From Terriglobia bacterium (GTDB taxonomy: Bacteria > Acidobacteriota > Terriglobia > UBA7540): DNA of 45,404 bases. The translations under genes and the position numbers were made by a program. Numbering within the stretch: position 1 is the first letter of the stretch; each line of letters starts with the position of its first letter. The DNA is taken from positions 1-45,404 of the forward strand of contig JAIQEZ010000026.1 in NCBI GenBank assembly GCA_020073545.1, given 5' to 3'. The notes beneath the pieces are model-generated. The model saw only the letters and a program-made list of their open reading frames with translations. It was not told the DNA's origin and made no database searches. Below are positions 1 through 7,694 of the stretch, piece after piece.

Positions 1-259
1 TGTTGACGAGCCCCGCCAGCCCCTCGCCGCGGAGTGCCTCCGTCACATTGCAGGCGGCCTGCTCAACTTCCGTTTCGTCGCTGATGTCCAGGCGGACGGG
101 AATAAGCCGCGCGGAGGCGCGATGTCGCAGGGCTTCACCGTCGGCGGCTTTCCGAATACCCGCGAAAACGCGGAATCCCAGCTTGTCGAGGTGCAAGGCG
201 CATGCCTCGCCGATCCCTGTGGATGCCCCCGTTATGACCACTGCGCCTTTGTCTGCCAT
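1..259 (-). CDS. Short-chain dehydrogenase/reductase, N-terminal part (runs off the left edge)
   Basis: The first 86 codons are present. They start at an ATG whose Shine-Dalgarno sequence AGGAG lies six bases upstream. The product begins with a beta strand followed by GASTGIG, the TGxxxGIG dinucleotide-binding turn of classical SDR enzymes, and later has VRLDIS, the D-h-T/S-type adenine-pocket motif. These fix a Rossmann-fold NAD(P)-dependent oxidoreductase. The catalytic YxxxK lies outside the window, so substrate and activity cannot be judged. The gene diverges from the Mth938-like gene, with 46 bases between the two start codons and a palindromic -10 box between them. Confidence 0.85.
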   Translation of the reverse strand, partial: MADKGAVVITGASTGIGEACALHLDKLGFRVFAGIRKAADGEALRHRASARLIPVRLDISDETEVEQAACNVTEALRGEGLAGLVN

Positions 260-280
260 CGGCTCTCCTTTTTGCGCAGC

Positions 281-291
281 GGTATAATACC
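281..291. promoter_or_regulatory. Palindromic -10 element shared by two divergent genes
   Basis: The 11-base sequence GGTATAATACC is its own reverse complement apart from the central base. On the plus strand it contains TATAAT (283-288), a consensus -10 hexamer 18 bases before the ATG at 306. On the minus strand it contains TATTAT, a good -10 box, 22 bases before the ATG at 259. A symmetric -10 of this kind can fire in both directions. Neither strand has a clear -35 box. This is a sequence inference; transcription starts are not known. Confidence 0.45.
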
Positions 292-305
292 AGCGGAGGC
301 GTGTC

Positions 306-656
306 ATGCGCTTCGAAGAATTCTCCTTTGGCTCCCTCAAGATTGACGGCACCGCCTTTGACTACGATTTGGTCATTGATCGCGGTGTCATCCGCAAACG
401 GAAAAAGAAACCCTCCAAGAAGTACCGCGCCGACTTTGGCCACACGCCGCTGTCGGTGGAGGAAGACCTACCCTGGAAGTGTCGCCGACTGGTCGTGGGA
501 ACCGGCGTGAACGGCGCTTTGCCGGTGATGAACGAGGTCATGCGGGAAGCCGAGCGCCGCAAGGTTGCGCTGCTGATCTTGCCCACGGCGAAGGCCATCG
601 AGCTCCTCAGGGACGGCCCCGAAGAGACCAACGCCGTTCTCCATGTGACTTGTTGA
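306..656 (+). CDS. Mth938-like domain protein (DUF498/AAMDC/NDUFAF3 family)
   Basis: A 116-residue protein with the order seen in Mth938-like proteins. An N-terminal strand pair (FGSLKIDG, YDLVI) is followed by the turn LVVGTGVNGALPV, which in this fold precedes a conserved helix, and then by LLILPTAKAIELL near the C-terminus. Family members are small single-domain alpha/beta proteins; eukaryotic relatives include NDUFAF3 (complex I assembly) and AAMDC. The bacterial role is unknown. Start: GGAGG at 295-299 lies six bases before the ATG. A strong TATAAT at 283-288 would give a very short leader. A paralogous enzymatic role is not supported by visible catalytic residues. Confidence 0.85.
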   Translation: MRFEEFSFGSLKIDGTAFDYDLVIDRGVIRKRKKKPSKKYRADFGHTPLSVEEDLPWKCRRLVVGTGVNGALPVMNEVMREAERRKVALLILPTAKAIELLRDGPEETNAVLHVTC

Positions 657-719
657 ATTTCTTCTCGAGGCCCGGGAAAATCTGCGCGCGGTCGCGCGGG
701 GCGGCGAACCCCAGGCGAC

Positions 720-1295
720 TCACTCCAAGGCCGAAACCAGCAGGGAAGCCTTGCGCGTCAGGTTGAGGGCGCGCTGCAGATCGCCGCTCTCGAGCGCGTG
801 CGTGGACTGCGCAAAGAAGGTGCGCGCGTCCTCGAGCGTTTTGCGCTCGCTGGGAGAAAGCCGGGCTTCGTTCAGGCGGGCCAGGCGCTGGCGAACATCT
901 TCCTGCGACCGCTGAATCTGTTGCCGCAGGGCGGCTTCCTGGGCGGTGCTTTCGCGCGGTCCGAGGGCGGGGACCGCCTCGGGCGGCGGCTCGGGAGTTT
1001 CCGGAGCGGTGGTGTCCGCCGGCGCGGTGGGAGTGTCAGTGCGCGCAGGGCGCCGTCGCCGGTGCGGAGGCTTGGGCTCCTCAGGGGTCTGCGGCGGCGG
1101 AGCCTCCTCGGGCTCGGGCGGTGCCGCAGGCTCCTCGATTACCAGAACCTGCGGAGGGGTGACGGGCGGCGTCGCAGCGACTTGCGGAGCCGGAGCCGGG
1201 ACGTAAACGATCCGCGAGGGGCCCTGCCGCTTGGGACAGCCGCCGATCCATAGCGTCAGAGCACAGAGCGAAGAGAGAGTTCCACGGCGCAGCAT
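720..1295 (-). CDS. Proline-rich lipoprotein with a C-terminal coiled coil, function unknown
   Basis: 191 residues. The N-terminus is a short type II signal: two arginines, a hydrophobic stretch and the lipobox IGGC with the lipidated cysteine near residue 20. Residues about 35-115 are a low-complexity Pro/Glu/Ala segment containing an RRRR patch, probably an extended periplasmic tether. The last 75 residues are charged and helical (QQIQRSQEDVRQRLARL, then a hydrophobic/charged repeat) and look like a short coiled coil, as in acidobacterial lipoproteins with a tetratricopeptide-like tail. No enzymatic motif is visible. It is transcribed away from the TonB receptor; a TACAAT lies just before its ATG. 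Confidence 0.7.
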   Translation of the reverse strand: MLRRGTLSSLCALTLWIGGCPKRQGPSRIVYVPAPAPQVAATPPVTPPQVLVIEEPAAPPEPEEAPPPQTPEEPKPPHRRRRPARTDTPTAPADTTAPETPEPPPEAVPALGPRESTAQEAALRQQIQRSQEDVRQRLARLNEARLSPSERKTLEDARTFFAQSTHALESGDLQRALNLTRKASLLVSALE

Positions 1296-1435
1296 GCTTT
1301 GAATTGTACCATTGCTCGGCGATCAAGACAGAACCGTTATGCGCCTGCACGTGATGGACCCACCTTCTACGGTTACTTGGAAACTTCCCGGCCGTGCTAA
1401 TTGAAAAAACCGCGCTTCCCCCTCCATTTACAGTA

Positions 1436-1465
1436 TTGACGGTATTGGGCGTAGTCCGGGATAAT
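1436..1465 (+). promoter_or_regulatory. Candidate sigma-70 promoter for the TonB-dependent receptor
   Basis: TTGACG (1436-1441) and GATAAT (1460-1465) are separated by 18 bases and point toward the receptor start at 1586, leaving a leader of about 115 bases. The 290-base gap between the lipoprotein and the receptor holds no other recognisable gene. Confidence 0.4.
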
Positions 1466-1585
1466 CCGCTCGTTCGGGGCATCAGGTTAGGAACCAAAAG
1501 CTACATCTGATTTTGTCGTCCCTCGCGTCGGGTCTAGGGTCTGTTCAATCTCGCGGGCGTCTGCCAACGAGGAGGACCCTGACCT

Positions 1586-4500
1586 ATGAGCAACGGGTGG
1601 AAGTGTGTCTGCGCCAGCGCGCTGGTGATACTGCTGTTACCTGTAGCGCTTTGTGCGCAGGAGACAACGGCGAGCATTCGGGGCACCGTGTTAGACCCCA
1701 GCGGCGCGCGTGTGCCGTCAGCCACGGTCCGCGCGACCCAGGTAGAAACCGGATTTACGCGCAGTGTCGCGAGCGGTGCAGAGGGCAATTACCTGCTGGT
1801 GCTGCTGCCGGTCGGGCACTATCGGCTGGAGGTTGCGGCGCCGGGATTTCGCAAGTACGTACAGGAAGGCATCAGCCTGAGCGTTAATCAGGTGGCGGTG
1901 GTGCCTGTGCACCTCCAAGTCGGCTTGCCGGAGCAGACCGTGCAGGTCAAAGCGGATGCCGCTCTCCTGGTCACCACGAACGACTTGGGCGAGACGATAC
2001 ACGGCCGGGAGATTGTCGATCTCCCGCTTAACGGCCGCAACTTCTCGCAGCTCGGTCTTTTGCTGCCCGGGGCTGCGCCTCTCACCCAGGGTTTGCAGAG
2101 GGCTGGTGGCTCGCTGCGCGGCGGCCAGTCCTATGCTGTGAACGGCATGCGGCCGGAGTCCAACCAATTCCTTGTGGACGGCGCCGAGAACTACAACTCC
2201 ATAAATGCCGGCTTCGTTCTGAAGCCGCCGCCCGACGCTATCGCGGAATTCCGGATCCTGACGAACACGGCATCCGCCGAGTTCGGTCACAACGCCGGTT
2301 CCAACACCAACATCGTTACCCGCTCAGGATCGAACCAGGTCCACGGGGACGTTTACGAATTCCTGCGCAACGACGTGCTGGACGCTCGCAATTTCTTCTC
2401 GTCCAGCGTAGAGCCCCTGAAGCAAAACCAGTTCGGCGGCACGCTGGGCGGCCCGCTCCGGCACGACAAGACTTTTATCTTTGGTTACTACGAGGGCTTT
2501 CGCAACCGACAGGGGGAAACGCAATTGACGACCGTTCCCACCGCGGTCGAGCGGCAGGGTGACTTCTCCGCCTTGTGCTCCAGCTACAGTCCGGAGGGCT
2601 TTTGTACCGATCCGAATGGTACCCAGTTGGTCAACGTGTTCGCTCCGGTCCCGCAGCCTTACCCGTTCAACCAGATCCCCTCGGACCAGATCAGTGCGAT
2701 CTCGCAAAACCTCCTGGCGTACTACCCGCTGCCCAATGCGCCCGCCTACAGCCCGAACGCTTTCGTCACCACGCAGGAGTTGCGGAACAGTTCGGACCAG
2801 TTCGGCGTCCGCCTCGATCACTACCTCTCCTCCCGCGACACACTTTCCTCCCACTATCTTTTTACCAACGGTTCGCAGTTGGACCCGCTTTCCATCGCGG
2901 GAGCGAACGTGCCCGGCTTCCCGGTAGGAGAGGATTTTCACGCCCAGAACGCCACCCTGGAGGAAACGCACTCGTTCTCACCGGCAGTCGTGAACGTCAT
3001 CCGTTTTTCCTTCCTGCGAAACAAGTTTCTCTTTGGCGAAGCGGCAAACCATACGCCTATTTCCTCGCTGGGATTCCAGTACTCACCCACGCTGGCGACC
3101 CAGGCTGGTCCTCCCTTTGTTGAAGTCGGCGGCTATGCTTCGATCGGCAATCCCATTACCGGGCCGGCAGACGACTATCAAAACACGTATTCCTTGACGG
3201 ACTCGCTGGCCTGGGTTCGCGGCAAACATGAACTCAAGTTTGGCGGCGAGTTCCAGCGCGACCAACTGAATACGCTGCTGGGCATCGCCTCGAATGGTTT
3301 CTTCGTCTTTGCCCCGGTTCCCATCGTTGGCAACGCCTTCGCTGACTTTTTGATTGGGAAGCCGGTGGTCTTTTTGCAGGGCGGGGGTCAGCTCCCTCGG
3401 GGTTTGCGCGCCAGCAATTACCACCTCTACGTTCAGGACAGCTACAAGCCCACTTCGGGCCTGACGCTGAATATCGGGTTACGTTACGAACTGCCGCAAC
3501 CCTACAGCGAAATCCATAACCAGGCGGCGTTGTTCGTGCCGAACGCGCAATCGCGCGTCATTGCGAGCGCGCCGTCGGGCCTGCTTTATCCCGGCGACCC
3601 GGGCGTGGGGCCTGGCCTGATTCCGAGGGAATACCGCGCCTTTGCTCCACGGGTGGGCTTCGCTTGGGATCCGACCGGAAGCGGCCGGTGGGCGGTGCGG
3701 AGCGCTTACGGCATTTTCTATGACCCTTACTACAACGGTGAGGGTGGTCCACTCCAGGCGCCGGAAAGCGCGCCGCCTTGGTTCAAGACGATTCAAGAGG
3801 TGTTTCCCTCCAATTTTGCCAATCCGCTGCCCGCGGGAATCGATCCGTTTGCACCTACCTTTGCCGGCGCACAGACGCTGACCCTGCTCACGCTCGATCC
3901 GCGCCTGCGTTTGCCCTACGCGCAGGACTGGAACTTTACGGTGGAGCACGCTTTTGGCCAGACTTGGTTGCTGGACGTCGGCTACGTCGGCACCAAAGGC
4001 ACGAAGCTGCCGCGCTTCATCGAAAGCAACCCGGCCACGCTCTGCTCCACCTTGCCGGTGAGCGAACAGGCTTCCTGTATTAGCGGCGAACAGCAGAACG
4101 TCAACCTCTTCCGTCCCCATTCGGGTTGTACCCCGGCGGACCCCGGCAATTGCCTCTACGGGTCGATCGGCCTGATCTCCGGCACCGCCGACTCCAATTA
4201 CCATGCGCTCGAAGCCAGCCTGCGGAAGCGCTTCGGGCATGGTTTGGCGTTCTTGACATCCTATACGTTTTCGAAAACGCTCGACGACGTCTCGAGCTTT
4301 AACCTGAGCGGCTCTTCCCCCCAACTTGTCGCCGGCGAAAACGACCTCGCGCAAAATCCTCGGGATTTGGCAGCGGAGTACGGTCGCTCACTTTTCGATG
4401 CCCGGCATCGGTTGGTCTTCAGCTATCAGTGGCAGCTTCCGTTCTGGAAGGACTCCCAATACTGGTATCAACGCGCTTTCGGCAACTGGCAGTTGAACGG

Positions 4501-4940
4501 CATCTTTTCGACTGCAACGGGCACGCCCTTCACGGTTTATGATTCCAGCAACCCTTCTCTTCAGGGCCAGGCGCCGGAGATCGCGGGGGTTTGTCGGGGA
4601 CCGCCCGAACCTGGTGGGGAATCCCAACAACGGACCCAGGACCGCGAGCGCATGGTTCAACACCCAGGCGTTCCAGCGTGTCACGCAACTGGGCACCTTC
4701 GGCAACGCCGGCCGGAATATCGTGCAGGCTGCCGGCCTCGCCCAATGGGACTCTGCCGTGTCAAAGAATTTCCGCCTGACGGAATCCAAGACCCTGCAGT
4801 TCCGGGGGGAATTTTTCAATGTCCTGAACCGGGTGAACTTCGGCTTGCCAAACGACGACATCAGCTCGCCCACCTTCGGCCAGATTCAGACGGGGCTGCC
4901 CCCACGTCAGATTCAATTCGCGCTGAAGTTCCTGTTCTGA
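1586..4940 (+). CDS. Oar-like TonB-dependent receptor with carboxypeptidase-regulatory-like domain, frameshifted near the 3' end
   Basis: An outer-membrane transporter of the large acidobacterial TonB/Oar class, about 1,117 residues when repaired. Start: GAGGAGGA at 1569-1576 precedes the ATG, followed by a signal peptide ending near ALCAQ. Residues about 25-115 form a CarboxypepD_reg-like beta sandwich (IRGTVLDPSGARVPSATV). The plug follows (LPLNGRNFSQL, then VDGAENYNS), and then a long beta barrel rich in alternating aromatic residues. The frame is good to about 4585. A run of five G (4585-4589) then shifts it: removing one G restores GFVGDRPNLVGNP and continues to a typical barrel end, QFALKFLF, with stop at 4938-4940. 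Unrepaired, translation runs out of frame to 4960. Either an assembly error or a real inactivating mutation is possible. Substrate is unknown; this class is often linked to glycan or peptide uptake. Confidence 0.9.
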
Positions 4941-4984
4941 GGAGCCCCGGGTCTTCCTAACTGGACGTCCAAGGAGGCAAGGCG

Positions 4985-5362
4985 ATGAATCGTCGAAGAA
5001 TCTTGGTCTTGAGAGTCACGCTGGCCGTGCTCATGGCGGCTGGCACGCACGGGGCCTGGGCTGAGAGCCAGCCGGCGACCATCAAAGGTTACGTCCTGGA
5101 CTCCGCATGCGCGTTTACCAAGAACCTGAAGAAACCGGTGAGTGCGGAGTGCGCGGTGACCTGCGCGAAGGCAGGATCGCCGCTGGTGATCCTGGCGGAC
5201 AACGGCGTGATTTACTGGCCGATCTCCGACACCACCCCCGCTCGCGGTCAGAACGAGCGGCTGATGGAGTTTGCGGGCAAGAGGGTGTCGGTCACGGGCA
5301 AAGTCTACCAGCGAGGCGGCTCTTATGCGGTCGTCATCGCCACCATCGAAGCCTTGCAGTGA
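4985..5362 (+). CDS. Small secreted protein, OB-like, of unknown function
   Basis: 125 residues with a strong Shine-Dalgarno sequence (AAGGAGG at 4971-4977). An Arg-rich N-terminus and hydrophobic core ending at GAWA form a Sec signal peptide. The mature part begins with IKGYVLDSACAF, then a cysteine pair in ECAVTCAKAGSP, then LVILADNGVIYWPI and FAGKRVSVTGKVY. This pattern (a GxVxDS strand, CxxxC, and a KxVxVTGxV strand) recurs in small secreted proteins of Acidobacteriota and suggests a compact beta barrel with a possible disulphide or metal site. It lies 44 bases after the receptor and 54 bases before the AhpD-like gene, so the three may be co-transcribed. No function is assigned. Confidence 0.8.
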   Translation: MNRRRILVLRVTLAVLMAAGTHGAWAESQPATIKGYVLDSACAFTKNLKKPVSAECAVTCAKAGSPLVILADNGVIYWPISDTTPARGQNERLMEFAGKRVSVTGKVYQRGGSYAVVIATIEALQ

Positions 5363-5416
5363 GATGGGCGGGCCTCGGGGCTGGGACGCACCGAACTCGC
5401 GAAGGAGAAGCGCGAA

Positions 5417-6052
5417 ATGGATCCCATCTTCCTGAAGGACGTTGAGGCGGCAGGCAAGGCCGGGCCGGCAGGCGCGCAATTCGCGGCCATGGAGCAGGCC
5501 GGAATTCCCGTGCCGCAGATTCTTTATCTCTTCGCGTTCAAACCACGCATGACCGATCACCTTTCGCGCCTCACGCAGGAATTGATGCGCGGCCCGTCGC
5601 CTCTGTCGCCCGGCCAGCGCGAACTGATCGCGGCGTTCACCTCGAGCCGCAATCAGTGCCCGTTTTGAATTGGTTCGCACGCTGCGGTCGCGGCGGAATT
5701 GCTGGGCGATGCGGAGAAGGTTGCGGCGGTCCTGAAGGATTACCGCACGGCGCCGATCTCGGAAGCGGAGAAGGCGCTCTTCAAGTTCATCGAGAGAGTG
5801 AATCGCCAGTCCAATACCATCGGCCCGGCGGATATCGCGGAGGTGAAAGCCGCGAGCTGGCCGGAAGAAGCGATCTACGACGCCATCAGCGTCTGCGCGC
5901 TGTTCAATTTCTACAATCGCTGGATCGACGCGACCGGCGTGCAGGACATGCCGGCGCCCGGCTACCAGATGTCAGGACACCGGCTGGCGACGGAGGGGTA
6001 CGCGCAACCGGAAGAAAAAAGCGTGGCGGCGCGCGGCGGAAGAAGAGGCTAA
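5417..6052 (+). CDS. Carboxymuconolactone decarboxylase/AhpD-family peroxidase-like selenoprotein (TGA at codon 84)
   Basis: The frame from the ATG at 5417 (AAGGAG upstream) is open to the stop at 6050-6052 except for one TGA at 5666-5668. The sequence on both sides belongs to one CMD/AhpD protein: PLSPGQRELIAAFTSSRNQC before it, and IGSHAAVAAELLGD after it. In E. coli-numbered AhpD the active site is E118-x11-C130-x2-C133-x3-H137. Here E69, C81, codon 84 (TGA) and H88 have exactly those spacings, so TGA sits where the peroxidatic cysteine belongs. A hairpin 17 bases after the TGA has a GGUC loop like the fdhF SECIS. The simplest reading is a 211-residue CxxU thiol-peroxidase-like selenoprotein. 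AhpD-like selenoproteins are known from metagenomes. The alternative is a nonsense mutation of a TGC/TGT codon. No sel genes are in the window. Confidence 0.75.
5672..5700 (+). promoter_or_regulatory. Candidate bacterial SECIS element
   Basis: Starting four bases after the in-frame TGA, 5672-5676 (GGTTC) can pair with 5696-5700 (GAATT, with two G-U pairs). After a three-base bulge (GCA), 5680-5685 (CGCTGC) pairs with 5690-5695 (GCGGCG, with one G-U pair), closing a four-base loop GGTC at 5686-5689. The loop begins 17 bases after the TGA; in the E. coli fdhF SECIS the same GGUC loop begins 18 bases after UGA. Bacterial SelB reads such a loop directly downstream of the codon. Function is inferred from position and loop identity. 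Confidence 0.6.
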
Positions 6053-6056
6053 GAAT

Positions 6057-7148
6057 CTACCGCCGCCTGCCCGAGGCGGAAGAAGCTCGGCAGAGAGCTT
6101 CGAGTGACGGGGCGCGCGAGGCAATGAAACGCACTCCGCAGTTCTGCACATAGACCTGGCCGGGCATTCCCACGACGCTCAGCAGAATGAAGAGCAAACC
6201 GGTGAGGAGGAGCAAGGCGACGACGCCCAGAAGGATCGTCACAGGATTCCAGGCCCAGGCGAATCCCACCGCGCGCAGCGCCAGGATGACGAGCGCGACG
6301 GCGATGATGGCTCCCGACGACAGACCCATCAGGACCGGAAAGAGAAAGAACAGTACGGCGACGCTGATGCCTATTGACACCACAAACCGCAAGGCGACGT
6401 AGAAGACAAACGTGCCCATGTCGCGGCGCGCCAGTTTCCAGACTTTTCCCCACGCAGCGGGGAACGAGATTCGCTCCGCGTAAATCAGCGGTACCACCAG
6501 GTCGTCCGTCAGGGTGATGATTACCGCGACCAGCAAGCCAACCAGGACCACCACCGCTAAAGCCGTCACGAGCAGCAGTGAGGCAAGCCATGAGGGGCGG
6601 CTTTCCGCGCAGCCAGAACTGAGGTGGGGAAACGACAGCACCGCGACTGCAGAAGCCATCAGCAGCAATGTGCTCAACACTCCCAGCACCCAGAAAAAGT
6701 AGGCGCGACCGAGGGGTTGGAGATTCCTCCAGGCGGGGCCGAGCGCTGCGTCCTGCTTGATGACGGCATCCACCAGCGCAAAGCGCAGCACGCAGCGCAC
6801 GTAAAGCAGGGTGAGCACCAGTCCCAGACTGAGGGTGGCGGCCAGAACGATCAAGCTGAGGTGCTCAGCGATGATGACGCGCGCGCGGAGAAGCATCTGC
6901 GCAGGGTCAACGTCAACCGGCAGGGTGCTGAAGCCCCACCGGAATGCCGCCGTGGAGGTGCCGCCACCCAGAAACATGCATACCACACTCAGCATGATCC
7001 AGCGCCGGCCGCTGAAGGGGCGAAAAAGGAGGCGCAGCGTCTCCCCCCAGGCAGCGGAGAGCGCTTCGATGGGGGAAAGCGCACCTGAGCTGGGCCGGCG
7101 AGCAGGCGCGTAACGGAGGGGTGGAGGGAATTGACCGGCAGCGTTCAA
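6057..7148 (-). CDS. Multi-pass integral membrane protein of unknown function
   Basis: 363 residues. After a soluble, proline-rich N-terminus of about 45 residues (with SPIEALSAAWGETLRLLFRP), six to seven hydrophobic segments follow, roughly at residues 50-75, 93-115, 150-172, 187-215, 245-275, 280-298 and 305-330. Segments LTDDLVVPLIYAE and AWGKVWKLARRD between membrane spans resemble the loops of the acidobacterial/actinobacterial family related to DUF4013 and the glycerophosphodiester-phosphodiesterase membrane domain. No catalytic residues are visible. It is convergent with the AhpD-like gene, with only four bases between the two stop codons, so there is no room for a separate terminator. 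Confidence 0.85.
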   Translation of the reverse strand: MNAAGQFPPPLRYAPARRPSSGALSPIEALSAAWGETLRLLFRPFSGRRWIMLSVVCMFLGGGTSTAAFRWGFSTLPVDVDPAQMLLRARVIIAEHLSLIVLAATLSLGLVLTLLYVRCVLRFALVDAVIKQDAALGPAWRNLQPLGRAYFFWVLGVLSTLLLMASAVAVLSFPHLSSGCAESRPSWLASLLLVTALAVVVLVGLLVAVIITLTDDLVVPLIYAERISFPAAWGKVWKLARRDMGTFVFYVALRFVVSIGISVAVLFFLFPVLMGLSSGAIIAVALVILALRAVGFAWAWNPVTILLGVVALLLLTGLLFILLSVVGMPGQVYVQNCGVRFIASRAPSLEALCRASSASGRRR

Positions 7149-7329
7149 TCTCTCATCTCTCCGCCAGATATCGTTCCGGCGTCGAATGATCCGAGAAGTT
7201 GTACAGCCTCGCAGAACCGTTGCGCAGCGCTACGACGACCGGCCTGCGGCCGCGTTCCCACGAGCCGTTCAGGCGATGGAGACTCTTCCCCGGCTTCGCG
7301 AAGCCGCCGGATTGATCCAGCGCGCCGCG

Positions 7330-7671
7330 CTACGCCGCCTTGACTTGCTCCTGAAAGGCTTGCCGCCATTCCTCGCGCTTGGCGAGGACGTACGCCTTGG
7401 CTTCCTGGGCGGATTTGAAGATCCTTTTGCCCTTGATGACATTGCAAGGCTGGCAGGCGGTCACCAGGTTGTCCAGGGTCCGCGCGCCACCTTTGGCGTG
7501 CGGATGAATGTGATCGATGGTCAGGATCAGCCAGTTCTCGAATCTGTGCAGCCCGTCCAGACCACAGTAATGGCATTTGAAATGATCCCGCTTGAAAATC
7601 TTCATCGCGTCTTCGCGACTCAGGTGCGGAGTGGGACCGGCGAAGAATTTCTTCAGTCGCTTGAAGGCCAT
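7330..7671 (-). CDS. HNH endonuclease domain protein
   Basis: 113 residues from the ATG at 7671, which has AAGGAGGAG just upstream; an in-frame start at 7698 lacks this. The HNH core is complete: CHYC (C33, C36) and CQPC (C73, C76) form a zinc site around the catalytic DHIHPHAKGG (D53, H54), with N68 as the third metal-site residue. The C-terminal 35 residues are helical and charged. Stand-alone HNH proteins of this size nick or cleave DNA; many sit outside any known system. No restriction partner or phage gene is adjacent, so its biological role is unclear. Confidence 0.9.
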   Translation of the reverse strand: MAFKRLKKFFAGPTPHLSREDAMKIFKRDHFKCHYCGLDGLHRFENWLILTIDHIHPHAKGGARTLDNLVTACQPCNVIKGKRIFKSAQEAKAYVLAKREEWRQAFQEQVKAA

Positions 7672-7694
7672 GGCTCCTCCTTCAGAGGCAGGCG

